From Clostridia bacterium (GTDB lineage: Bacteria > Bacillota > Clostridia > Oscillospirales > CAG-272), in contig JAGALI010000174.1 in assembly GCA_017625275.1 (NCBI GenBank), positions 1 to 13,805 on the forward strand: a DNA stretch of 13,805 nucleotides, in the 5' to 3' direction. Both the position numbers and the translations under genes were made by a program. Shown one piece after another: positions 7,159-13,805 of this stretch. The notes under the pieces are model-generated. The model ran no database searches, was not told where the DNA came from, and saw only the letters and a program-made list of their open reading frames with translations. Numbering within the stretch: position 1 is the first letter of the stretch; each line of letters starts with the position of its first letter.

Positions 7159-8087
7159 AAAAGAAAATTTTTATAGATGGTAAGGCAGGAACAACTGGTC
7201 TTCGAATAGAACAGCGTCTAGGCTCTCGTGACGATGTGGAAATTCTTTCTCTCCCTGAGGAGCTAAGAAAGGACACTGAGGCGAGAAGAAAAATGCTAAA
7301 TAGCGTTGATTTTGTATTCCTTTGCTTGCCAGACCAGGCAGCAATTGAGGCTGTTTCTATGATAGAAAATGAAGATGTTGTTGTAATAGACGCCTCAACA
7401 GCACATAGAACAAATCCTGAATGGGCATATGGCTTTGCTGAGCTTGGTGAGGAATTTGAAAATAAAATTATAAATAGCAAGCGTATTGCGGTTCCTGGCT
7501 GTCATGCAAGTGGCTTTATCGCACTTATTTATCCACTTGTTAAAGCAGGCATTTTGCCAAAGGATACACTTATTACAGCTCACTCTCTAACAGGCTACAG
7601 TGGTGGTGGAAAGGGAATGATTGCTGATTATGAGAACGATTTGCGAGATGTGCTTCTTGATGCACCAAGACAATATGGAATAGCGCAAAAGCATAAGCAT
7701 ATTCCTGAAATGGTTAAAATTACTGGACTTGAAAACGCACCAGTATTTTGCCCAATAGTAGGCGATTTTTATTCTGGAATGGAGGTAACAATTCCTCTTT
7801 TCAAGAAACAGCTTAACTATGGTGGAATAGATGAAATCAAGGAGATTTACAAAAATCTCTATAATACACCTATCATTTCCTATAACGATGCAAATGATGA
7901 GGCAGGCTTTTTGTCAGCAAATAAGCTTGGCTGTAAGGATAGCATGTCAATTGAGGTGTATGGAAATGATGATAGAATAATTCTTGTTGCAAGATATGAT
8001 AATCTTGGCAAGGGCGCATCTGGCGCAGCAGTTGAATGCTTGAATATCAAGCTCGGCTGTGAAAAAACAAAAACACTTGAGGTATAA
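7155..8087 (+). CDS. argC: N-acetyl-gamma-glutamyl-phosphate reductase, short (type 2) form
   Basis: A 310-residue NADPH-dependent cytoplasmic reductase converting N-acetylglutamyl phosphate to the semialdehyde, the third step to ornithine. The nucleotide-binding turn GKAGTTG lies at residues 9-15, and the catalytic cysteine is C116 in VPGCHASGF. Other marks are VIDASTAHR, HSLTGYSGGG and KHKHIPEM. The FIDGKAGTTGLRI start, HASG after the cysteine and 310-residue length match the type-2 subfamily known from proteobacteria such as Pseudomonas, rather than the roughly 345-residue type 1 of Bacillus. Type-2 enzymes also occur in some clostridia, so this is not proof of transfer. AAGGA (7142-7146) precedes the start, which overlaps the argH stop. 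Confidence 0.95.
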   Translation: MKKKIFIDGKAGTTGLRIEQRLGSRDDVEILSLPEELRKDTEARRKMLNSVDFVFLCLPDQAAIEAVSMIENEDVVVIDASTAHRTNPEWAYGFAELGEEFENKIINSKRIAVPGCHASGFIALIYPLVKAGILPKDTLITAHSLTGYSGGGKGMIADYENDLRDVLLDAPRQYGIAQKHKHIPEMVKITGLENAPVFCPIVGDFYSGMEVTIPLFKKQLNYGGIDEIKEIYKNLYNTPIISYNDANDEAGFLSANKLGCKDSMSIEVYGNDDRIILVARYDNLGKGASGAAVECLNIKLGCEKTKTLEV

Positions 8088-8094
8088 TAAGGAT

Positions 8095-9309
8095 ATGAAA
8101 ATCATTGAAGGTGGCGTATGTGCCGCACAGGGCTTTTTGGCAAACGGAGTTCACTGTGGAATTAGAAAGAATAAGACCAAAAAGGACCTAGCACTTATTT
8201 ATTCGCAGACAAAGGCATCAACAGCCTGCGTTTATACAACAAATAAGGTAAAGGGCGCACCTCTTGCTGTCACAAAGGAAAATATCAAAAATGGATATGC
8301 ACAGGCAGTAATTTGTAATAGTGGCAATGCAAACACCTGTAATGCTGATGGCGTTGAGGTAGCACAAAACACCTGCATAGCACTTGCGAAGGAGCTTAAT
8401 ATAGACCAAAGCGATATAGTTGTTGCATCAACAGGAGTTATAGGTCAGCCTCTTGATATTACACCTATTGTAACAGCAATTCCTGAGCTTATTTCGGGAC
8501 TTGCAAGGGACAAGAGCGAGGATGCTGCCGAGGGAATTATGACAACCGATACAAGACTTAAGCAAATTGCTGTAAGCTTTGAGGTTGATGGTAAGGAATG
8601 TAAAATCGGTGGTATTGCAAAGGGCTCTGGAATGATACACCCAAATATGGCAACAATGCTGGTGTTCATTACAACCGACTGTAATATCAGCCCTAAAATG
8701 CTTCAAAAGGCACTTTCAACAGATATTCAAAGCACCTTTAATATGGTAAGCGTTGATGGAGATACCTCAACAAATGATATGGTTACCGTAATGGCTAATG
8801 GCATGGCAGGCAACACACTCATTGACAGCGAGGGAGAGGCATTTGATGCCTTTATGAAGGCTCTTAACACCATAACAGTTGATCTTTGCCGTAAGATTGC
8901 AGCAGACGGAGAGGGCGCTACAAAGCTTCTTGAGTGCGAGGTAACAGGGGCAAAGGACGAGGCTAACGCAAAAATAATTGCAAAAAGCATAATTTGCTCA
9001 TCACTTGTAAAGGCGGCAATGTTTGGCTCTGACGCAAACTGGGGTCGTATTCTTTGTGCAATAGGATACAGTGGTGCTGAGGTAGATGTAAATAAGGTAG
9101 ATGTATCCTTTAAGTCCTCAAGGGGTGAAATCCTTGTTTGCAAGGACGGTGCAGGGGTTGACTTCTCAGAGGAAATAGCTAAGGAAATTCTTCTTGAAAA
9201 CGAAATCACAATGGTCGTAAGGCTAGGCGATGGAAACGGCTCAAGCGTAGCTTGGGGCTGTGATTTAACCTATGATTATGTAAAGATAAACGGAGATTAT
9301 AGAACATAA
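8095..9309 (+). CDS. argJ: Glutamate N-acetyltransferase / ornithine acetyltransferase (ArgJ)
   Basis: A 404-residue enzyme that moves the acetyl group from N-acetylornithine to glutamate, releasing ornithine and recycling acetyl. Bifunctional forms also use acetyl-CoA. ArgJ is an Ntn-type protein cleaved by itself into alpha and beta chains. The cleavage site is visible as MATML with nucleophile T187, preceded by GSGMIHPN. NSGNANTC and STGVIG (which includes oxyanion-hole-type residues) lie upstream; FGSDANWGRI and the C-terminal YVKINGDYRT are also typical. I chose ATG 8095 because MKIIEGGVCAAQGF is the normal N-terminus. A GTG at 8059 would overlap argC by 29 bases and has no ribosome binding site. 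The AAGGA before ATG 8095 is unusually close (one base). The sequence does not show whether it is mono- or bifunctional. Confidence 0.95.
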   Translation: MKIIEGGVCAAQGFLANGVHCGIRKNKTKKDLALIYSQTKASTACVYTTNKVKGAPLAVTKENIKNGYAQAVICNSGNANTCNADGVEVAQNTCIALAKELNIDQSDIVVASTGVIGQPLDITPIVTAIPELISGLARDKSEDAAEGIMTTDTRLKQIAVSFEVDGKECKIGGIAKGSGMIHPNMATMLVFITTDCNISPKMLQKALSTDIQSTFNMVSVDGDTSTNDMVTVMANGMAGNTLIDSEGEAFDAFMKALNTITVDLCRKIAADGEGATKLLECEVTGAKDEANAKIIAKSIICSSLVKAAMFGSDANWGRILCAIGYSGAEVDVNKVDVSFKSSRGEILVCKDGAGVDFSEEIAKEILLENEITMVVRLGDGNGSSVAWGCDLTYDYVKINGDYRT

Positions 9310-10178
9310 TGTCACTACATATTACAAATTCACAACGCGCAGAGATTTTGACTCAGGCGCTTCCTTATATTCAACAATACTATGGTAAGGTTGTTGTTGT
9401 AAAATACGGCGGAAACGCAATGATAAATGAAACTCTTAAGGAGCAGGTAATGGAGGATATTGTCCTTTTGCATCTTATAGGAGTAAAGGTTGTTTTGGTT
9501 CATGGTGGTGGACCGGAAATTACCGATATGCTAGGAAGAATGGGCAAGCAAAGCGTGTTCCTTAATGGTCTTCGTGTAACAGACAAGGAAACTGCTGAGG
9601 TTGTGCAAATGGTTCTTGCTGGTAAAATTAATAAGAGCCTTGTAAATCTTCTTGAAATAAATGGCGCTGATGCAATAGGTCTTTCAGGCCTTGACGGACA
9701 TATGATAGAGGCGGAGATAAAGGACGAGGCGCTTGGATATGTTGGAAAAATCACAAGGGTTGATGTAAAGCCTATCAATGACCTTCTTGAGAAAAACTAT
9801 ATCCCTGTTGTATCTACAATAGGCTGTGATAAGGCTGGAAATGTTTATAATATAAACGCTGATACCGCAGCTGCATATATCGCAGGACAAATGAAGGCAG
9901 AAAGACTTCTTACAATGACAGACATTGCAGGAATTTTAAGAGATAAGGACGACCCGGCGTCGATTATTCCTTGCGTAGATATTGCCGAGGCAAGGGAGCT
10001 TTTTGATACAGGTGTAATCTCTGGTGGAATGATACCAAAGGTTGAGTGCTGTATTGAGGCTATCGAGCATGGAGTTGAAAAGGTAACAATCTTGGACGGA
10101 CGCGTTCCTCATGCATTGCTTATTGAAATGCTTACCGATGAGGGCGCAGGAACAATGGTAATCAAGGAAAAGAAATAA
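9309..10178 (+). CDS. argB: Acetylglutamate kinase, probably arginine-inhibited type
   Basis: A 289-residue amino-acid kinase that phosphorylates N-acetylglutamate with ATP, the second step to ornithine. KYGGNAM (from K32) and VHGGGPEI (from H65) form the phosphate- and substrate-binding loops. The first 25 residues (ending ILTQALPYIQQYYG) correspond to the N-terminal helix that links dimers into hexamers in arginine-sensitive enzymes. The C-terminal HALLIEMLTDEGAGTM resembles the arginine-site signature. E. coli-type insensitive kinases are shorter (258 residues) and lack this extension. Feedback inhibition by arginine is therefore inferred, and fits a pathway that recycles acetyl through ArgJ. 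The start overlaps the argJ stop by one base (TAATG), with GGAG 13 bases upstream. Confidence 0.97.
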   Translation: MSLHITNSQRAEILTQALPYIQQYYGKVVVVKYGGNAMINETLKEQVMEDIVLLHLIGVKVVLVHGGGPEITDMLGRMGKQSVFLNGLRVTDKETAEVVQMVLAGKINKSLVNLLEINGADAIGLSGLDGHMIEAEIKDEALGYVGKITRVDVKPINDLLEKNYIPVVSTIGCDKAGNVYNINADTAAAYIAGQMKAERLLTMTDIAGILRDKDDPASIIPCVDIAEARELFDTGVISGGMIPKVECCIEAIEHGVEKVTILDGRVPHALLIEMLTDEGAGTMVIKEKK

Positions 10179-10179
10179 T

Positions 10180-11349
10180 ATGCAAAATTCAAAAAACATA
10201 GATAAAGAGTATGTAGCAGGCACATATGCACGCTTTGACCTTGAAATTGTAGATGGTAAGGGCTCAAGAGTATTTGATGACGATGGCAAGGAATACATAG
10301 ACCTTGCAACAGGAATTGCAGTAAATACCTTTGGCGTTGCAGACGATGAATGGATTAAGGCTGTGAATGAACAGCTTGGTAAGTTCCAGCATGTATCTAA
10401 CCTTTATTATTCATCACCATGTGCGCTTCTTGCAAAAATGCTTTGTGAGCGTACAGGGGCAAAGAAGGTATTCTTTGGCAACTCTGGTGCAGAGGCAAAC
10501 GAGTGTGCAATAAAGGTCGCAAGAAAGTGGGCGCAGGATACTAAGGGAGAGGGCGATTATACTATAATCACCCTTAAAAACAGCTTCCACGGAAGAACAA
10601 TTGCAACATTAACCGCTACAGGACAGGATGTTTTTCATAAGGACTTTGGGCCATTCCCACAGGGCTTTGCCTATGCAGAGGCAAATAATCTTGATAGCGT
10701 TTCAGAAATCATAAAAAACACAAAATGCTGTGCAATTATGATGGAAATGGTGCAGGGCGAGGGTGGAGTTTTGCCACTTGATAAGGAATTTGTTAAGGGC
10801 TGTGCTAGGCTTGCAGACGAAAACGACCTTCTTATAATCGTTGACGAGGTGCAGACTGGAAACGGTAGAACAGGAACACTCTATGCCTACGAGCAATTTG
10901 ATATATGCCCAGATGTAGTAACAACTGCAAAGGGACTTGGCGGTGGACTTCCTATAGGCGCTACAATGCTTTTTGAAAGGGTAGAGGGCACACTTAACGC
11001 AGGATCACACGGCTCAACCTTTGGTGGAAACCCAATTGCCTGTGCAGGCGCAATAAGCATCATTTCAAGGCTTGATAAAAAGACACTTGATGGTGTTAAG
11101 GAGCGCTCAAAATATATATTTGACGAGCTAACAGGCGCACAAGGCATAAAGAGCGTAAGTGGCCTTGGACTTATGATAGGAATTGAAACCGAAAGAGATA
11201 GCACAGAGGTGCTTAAGGCTTGCATGGCAAGAGGAATTTTGCCTATAAAGGCGAAAACAAAGCTTCGCTTGCTTCCAGCACTTAATATACCAATGGACGA
11301 CCTAAAAACAGCTCTTGAAATTATAAAAGAGTGTGCAAAAGGAGAATAA
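10180..11349 (+). CDS. argD: Acetylornithine aminotransferase
   Basis: A 389-residue class-III PLP aminotransferase that converts N-acetylglutamate semialdehyde to N-acetylornithine with glutamate as amino donor. The PLP lysine is K251 in TTAKGLGGGLPIG. The PLP-ring aspartate is D222 in IVDEVQTGNGRTG. NSGAEANECAIKVAR and SFHGRT are the other family blocks, and the N-terminus has YARFDLEIVDGKG. Length is typical (about 390-400). Related enzymes such as succinylornithine, 4-aminobutyrate or ornithine aminotransferases share this fold; the operon position settles the role. It starts one base after the argB stop with AAGGA 11 bases upstream, and its own end supplies the argF ribosome binding site. 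Confidence 0.96.
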   Translation: MQNSKNIDKEYVAGTYARFDLEIVDGKGSRVFDDDGKEYIDLATGIAVNTFGVADDEWIKAVNEQLGKFQHVSNLYYSSPCALLAKMLCERTGAKKVFFGNSGAEANECAIKVARKWAQDTKGEGDYTIITLKNSFHGRTIATLTATGQDVFHKDFGPFPQGFAYAEANNLDSVSEIIKNTKCCAIMMEMVQGEGGVLPLDKEFVKGCARLADENDLLIIVDEVQTGNGRTGTLYAYEQFDICPDVVTTAKGLGGGLPIGATMLFERVEGTLNAGSHGSTFGGNPIACAGAISIISRLDKKTLDGVKERSKYIFDELTGAQGIKSVSGLGLMIGIETERDSTEVLKACMARGILPIKAKTKLRLLPALNIPMDDLKTALEIIKECAKGE

Positions 11350-11350
11350 T

Positions 11351-12337
11351 ATGAATTTTCTTAAGGGAAAAGACTTTTTGAAGCTTCTTGATTTCACCTC
11401 AGAGGAAATCGAAAGGCTAATAGATTTAGCAGGCGAGCTTAAGGATAAAAAGAAAAATGGTGAGCCTCATGAGTACTGTAAGGGTAAGAATATAGCTCTT
11501 ATATTTGAAAAAACAAGCACTCGTACTCGTTGTAGCTTTGAGGTTGCAGCGCATGACCTTGGAATGCACGTAACATATCTTGACCCAACAGGCTCACAAA
11601 TCGGCAAAAAGGAGAGCATTGCCGACACAGCACGCGTTCTTTCCTCAATTTATGACGGAATAGAATATCGTGGCTATGGACAGGAAATAGTTGAGGAGCT
11701 TGCAAAATATTCAAAGGTTCCTGTGTGGAATGGTCTTACAAATGAGTTCCATCCAACCCAAATTCTTGCTGATTTCCTTACAATTAAGGAGCATTTTGGC
11801 AAGTTAAAGGGAATAAAGTTTGTTTATATGGGCGACGCTCGCTTTAACATGGCAAATTCACTTATGGTTGGCTGTGCGAAAATGGGAATTGATTTTGTCG
11901 CTTGCGCACCTGCAAAATATTTCCCAAATGCTGAGCTTACTGCTGAGTGTAAAAAAATAGCGGAGCAAAATGGCTCTACAATTACATTTGAAACAAACCC
12001 AGATGTCGCTGTAAAGGGCGCAAATGTAATCTATACCGATGTGTGGGTTTCAATGGGAGAGCCTACTGATGTTTGGGCACAAAGAATAGACGACCTAGCG
12101 CCATATCAGGTAAACAAAGCCATTATGGATAAGGCAGATAAGGGCGCTGTATTTATGCATTGCTTGCCAGCCTATCACGACCTTAAAACAACAATAGGCA
12201 GAGAGATGGGAGAGCGCTTTGGCAGAGACGCCATGGAGGTAACAGACGAGGTATTTGAAAGTGAAGCCTCAATCGTATTCCAGGAGGCAGAAAACAGAAT
12301 GCATACCATCAAGGCAGTAATGCTAGCTACTTTATAA
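11351..12337 (+). CDS. argF: Ornithine carbamoyltransferase (anabolic)
   Basis: A 328-residue transcarbamylase making citrulline from ornithine and carbamoyl phosphate. The carbamoyl-phosphate loop STRTR is at residues 56-60, HPTQ at 134-137, the ornithine-binding DVWVSMG in the second domain, and HCLPAYH at 270-276 with the conserved C271. Length fits OTCases. The SMG motif separates it from aspartate, putrescine and N-acetylornithine carbamoyltransferases. ATG 11351 was chosen because AAAAGGAG at the end of argD sits seven bases before it; an in-frame GTG at 11333 would extend back into argD. A catabolic OTCase of an arginine-deiminase pathway is unlikely since no arcA or arcC is near. It is the last operon gene; a terminator follows within two bases. 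Confidence 0.97.
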   Translation: MNFLKGKDFLKLLDFTSEEIERLIDLAGELKDKKKNGEPHEYCKGKNIALIFEKTSTRTRCSFEVAAHDLGMHVTYLDPTGSQIGKKESIADTARVLSSIYDGIEYRGYGQEIVEELAKYSKVPVWNGLTNEFHPTQILADFLTIKEHFGKLKGIKFVYMGDARFNMANSLMVGCAKMGIDFVACAPAKYFPNAELTAECKKIAEQNGSTITFETNPDVAVKGANVIYTDVWVSMGEPTDVWAQRIDDLAPYQVNKAIMDKADKGAVFMHCLPAYHDLKTTIGREMGERFGRDAMEVTDEVFESEASIVFQEAENRMHTIKAVMLATL

Positions 12338-12338
12338 T

Positions 12339-12371
12339 AAAAAGCAAACGCAAAAAATGCGTTTGCTTTTT
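12339..12371. terminator. Bidirectional intrinsic terminator between argF and the converging hydrolase gene
   Basis: A perfect stem of about 14 bp, AAAAAGCAAACGCA (12339-12352) with TGCGTTTGCTTTTT (12358-12371), flanks an AAAAA loop. On the + strand the T run follows the stem after argF. On the - strand the complement also ends in a T run followed by AT-rich sequence, so it should stop the gene ending at 12374. It starts two bases after the argF stop. Confidence 0.92.
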
Positions 12372-12373
12372 GT

Positions 12374-13204
12374 TTATTTTATTGTGTAAAATGTATGATT
12401 GCCTATGGTTGCAACTAAGATACCGTTTTTACTAATCCAGCTATTAGGAGCAATTCTTGGGTTTACAAAGTAGAGAATATCGCTACTTATTGAATATCCC
12501 TCAAGACAGATTTTTGCAGCAGCAATGCTCTCAGCAGTAGGCGCATTATAAATTGTGCCATTGGCAACAGGAGAGAATTGAATACCATATCTTCTGTCAA
12601 AGATTACACCATAAATAGTATTTGGGAAGGAGCTTGATTTAACGCGATTTAAAATTACATTTCCAACAGCAATTTTACCACGAAGCGGCTCGCCACGGCT
12701 TTCGGCACTTATAATGCGCGCCAGCCAATAAACCTCATCCTCGCGATAGTATTTATCGCCAGATATAATCGCACCAGAGCCTCTAGTTACATAAAAGCCA
12801 CCAATATCGTTGCTCCAGCGTATTTTAGCATCAAATGCTTTGTATAGAAGCAATACAGGAGCATACATTACACCACTGCGCATATAAATTGGCTTATCAA
12901 AATATAGGTATCTACCATTCGCAACTATGTAATTGCTTCCATCAACACAGGTAAGCGTCAGCTTGCTTGTCTTGATAGTAAGAGTACGAGTGCTATAGTT
13001 ATATGTAACCTTGGCATTTGGGTCCATAGTGGTTGCAAATTTTCTTATTCCTACATAGGTAGTATAATCAGTTACCTGAACAGTACCTGTGAATTTTTGA
13101 TTGTCTATATAAACAGGAACGCTAGCGCTAGAGGCACTAACAGAAATTGAGAATACAGAAATCAAGCTAAAGCATAAAAGTAAAGCTGATAAAAGTCTTT
13201 TCAA
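12374..13204 (-). CDS. Secreted SleB-type cell wall hydrolase with copper-amine-oxidase-N-like domain
   Basis: A 276-residue predicted exported peptidoglycan hydrolase. Residues 1-24 form a signal peptide (KR, a hydrophobic core, then SVSA as a likely cleavage site). Residues about 30-140 resemble the copper amine oxidase N-terminal-like domain, a wall-associated module in clostridia despite its name (YVGIRKFATTM, YAPVLLLYKAFDAKIRW). Residues about 155-275 match the SleB/CwlJ hydrolase domain: WLARIISAESRGEP with probable catalytic E168, KIAVGNVILNRVKS, and QFSPV. SleB is a lytic transglycosylase that cuts spore cortex during germination; this relative may instead act on vegetative wall, so I give no gene symbol. 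The start is TTG at 13204, supported by AAAGGA just upstream and a correct signal peptide. It converges on argF. Confidence 0.9.
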   Translation of the reverse strand: MKRLLSALLLCFSLISVFSISVSASSASVPVYIDNQKFTGTVQVTDYTTYVGIRKFATTMDPNAKVTYNYSTRTLTIKTSKLTLTCVDGSNYIVANGRYLYFDKPIYMRSGVMYAPVLLLYKAFDAKIRWSNDIGGFYVTRGSGAIISGDKYYREDEVYWLARIISAESRGEPLRGKIAVGNVILNRVKSSSFPNTIYGVIFDRRYGIQFSPVANGTIYNAPTAESIAAAKICLEGYSISSDILYFVNPRIAPNSWISKNGILVATIGNHTFYTIK

Positions 13205-13221
13205 ATAACATCCTTTCTTTT

Positions 13222-13233
13222 CTTGCCGGCAAG
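13222..13233. repeat. Perfect 12-bp GC-rich palindrome in the leader of the hydrolase gene
   Basis: CTTGCCGGCAAG is an exact 12-bp palindrome in an AT-rich gap. It lies about 18 bases before the TTG start and about 35 bases downstream of the predicted start site. It could be a repressor operator; with no loop it is a poor RNA hairpin. Function unknown. Confidence 0.5.
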
Positions 13234-13272
13234 GCTAAATTGATTTGTAAAATCGCGACAATTTACTCTAAC

Positions 13273-13301
13273 ATTGTATCATATGCCAAAAAACAAATCA
13301 A
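13273..13301 (-). promoter_or_regulatory. Predicted sigma-A promoter of the SleB-like hydrolase gene
   Basis: On the - strand TTGATT (13301-13296) and TACAAT (13278-13273) are separated by 17 bases, matching sigma-A hexamers at 4/6 and 5/6. The expected start near 13266 gives a leader of about 60 bases before the TTG codon. A sigma-A form would suggest vegetative rather than forespore-specific expression, but the match is moderate and a sporulation sigma factor cannot be excluded. Confidence 0.55.
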
Positions 13302-13323
13302 GGAACAATATCTTCCAAAACAA

Positions 13324-13805
13324 TCAGGATTTAACAATACGCTTAGCGAGGCTTAAGTCGTCCTTTGAAATCGCCCCTGTAACGCGCGAAATCAAAAGAT
13401 AAAAAATAGCACTAAGACCAATTTCAATAAACACAAAGCCCTTGCCTGAGGGAACAACGCCAAAAAGAGCATTAAGAACATTAAAATCCACTAAAAATCT
13501 TACAATAAGTGTAGATAAAATAATGGTTATGAGAGGCTTTATAATCCATTTTATAATAGGAGTTTTAATGTTGGTTATGTTGAGTAGCTTGATAATACTA
13601 AAGGACGTGTTAAGAAGCTCGGTTACAAATATTATAATAACATAGCCAGAAATACCCATTTTAGGAAGCAAAAGCACTATTAAAAGCACGCTGATAATCG
13701 AATCGCTTATGTTTACGCGCATTGTGTATAATTGCTCGCCAAGTCCCTTTAGCATAGCATCGACAGCACCATCAAGATACATAAGAGGAATTAATGGTGA
13801 TAGAA
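13324..13805 (-). CDS. SpoVB-like MATE/MOP-superfamily flippase, C-terminal ~160 residues, cut by the window end
   Basis: The C-terminal part of a multi-pass membrane protein of the MOP superfamily (polysaccharide and lipid-linked precursor flippases such as SpoVB, MurJ and Wzx). The frame stays open upstream of the first ATG (13782) to the window edge, reading LSPLIPL before MYLDGAVDAMLKGLGEQLY, so the N-terminus is missing. MLKGLGEQLYTMR followed by NISDSIISV resembles the SpoVB subgroup, though related flippases share this pattern. Hydrophobic helices are visible around SIISVLLIVLLLP, GYVIIIFVTELLN, PLITIILSTLIVRFL and IEIGLSAIFYLLIS. Full members are about 500-550 residues, so about two thirds lies outside. 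It precedes the hydrolase gene by 119 bases, where I see no strong terminator; the hydrolase has its own predicted promoter but read-through is possible. Confidence 0.85.
   Translation of the reverse strand, partial: LSPLIPLMYLDGAVDAMLKGLGEQLYTMRVNISDSIISVLLIVLLLPKMGISGYVIIIFVTELLNTSFSIIKLLNITNIKTPIIKWIIKPLITIILSTLIVRFLVDFNVLNALFGVVPSGKGFVFIEIGLSAIFYLLISRVTGAISKDDLSLAKRIVKS

Noticed and set aside
8059..8094. GTG start at 8059 for argJ
   Set aside because: It would overlap argC by 29 bases, lacks a ribosome binding site and adds residues outside the family N-terminus; ATG 8095 fits better.
11333..11350. GTG start at 11333 for argF
   Set aside because: The extra residues MQKENN are encoded by the ribosome binding site and the end of argD; ATG 11351 has the correct spacing.
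11351..12337. argF as a catabolic OTCase of an arginine-deiminase pathway
   Set aside because: It is the last gene of a complete biosynthetic operon, and no arcA, arcC or arcD is present.
13296..13323. Terminator for the SpoVB-like gene (GGAA...TTCC near 13306-13320)
   Set aside because: The stem is only four base pairs with a seven-base loop, too weak to call.

Overview
The window looks like chromosomal DNA from a Gram-positive, low-to-moderate GC Clostridia-type bacterium (Bacillota). The evidence is the strong AGGAGG-like ribosome binding sites, short intergenic gaps, a consensus sigma-A promoter, ArgR/AhrC-like operator sequences, and a SleB-type cortex hydrolase beside a SpoVB-like flippase. 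Base composition appears even along the window, judged by eye and not counted. I see no mobile element, phage gene, CRISPR array, tRNA or rRNA. Nearly everything is core metabolism or housekeeping.

Left block (1-4319, + strand): the 3' part of fhs (formate-tetrahydrofolate ligase), then tsaE and tsaB (tRNA t6A modification), rpiB (ribose-5-phosphate isomerase B) and araA (L-arabinose isomerase). The first four genes are separated by 1-2 bases or overlap, so they are almost certainly co-transcribed. araA follows after 30 bases with its own strong ribosome binding site. The block ends at a UUCG-loop intrinsic terminator.

Central block (about 4320-12371, + strand): a complete arginine operon, argG-argH-argC-argJ-argB-argD-argF. 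A 220-base upstream region carries several ARG-box-like sites, an UP-element-like tract and a perfect TTGACA-N17-TATAAT promoter. The products take glutamate, through acetylated intermediates and acetyl recycling by ArgJ, to ornithine (ArgJ, ArgB, ArgC, ArgD), then citrulline (ArgF), argininosuccinate (ArgG) and arginine (ArgH). Only the separate synthase ArgA and carbamoyl-phosphate synthase are absent. ArgJ may make ArgA unnecessary. ArgB has the N-terminal extension and C-terminal signature of the arginine-inhibited type, so control probably acts on both transcription and enzyme activity. The operon ends at a hairpin that can also terminate the converging gene.

Right block (12372-13805, - strand): a secreted protein with a copper-amine-oxidase-N-like domain and a SleB-type hydrolase domain, started by TTG and preceded by its own predicted promoter and a perfect 12-bp palindrome. 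Beyond it is the C-terminal part of a SpoVB/MATE-like flippase cut by the window end.

I did not find a convincing undescribed system. The points most worth a second look are the argG control region, the clustering of araA and rpiB with tsaE/tsaB without other arabinose or t6A genes, the type-2 ArgC, and the palindrome upstream of the SleB-like gene.
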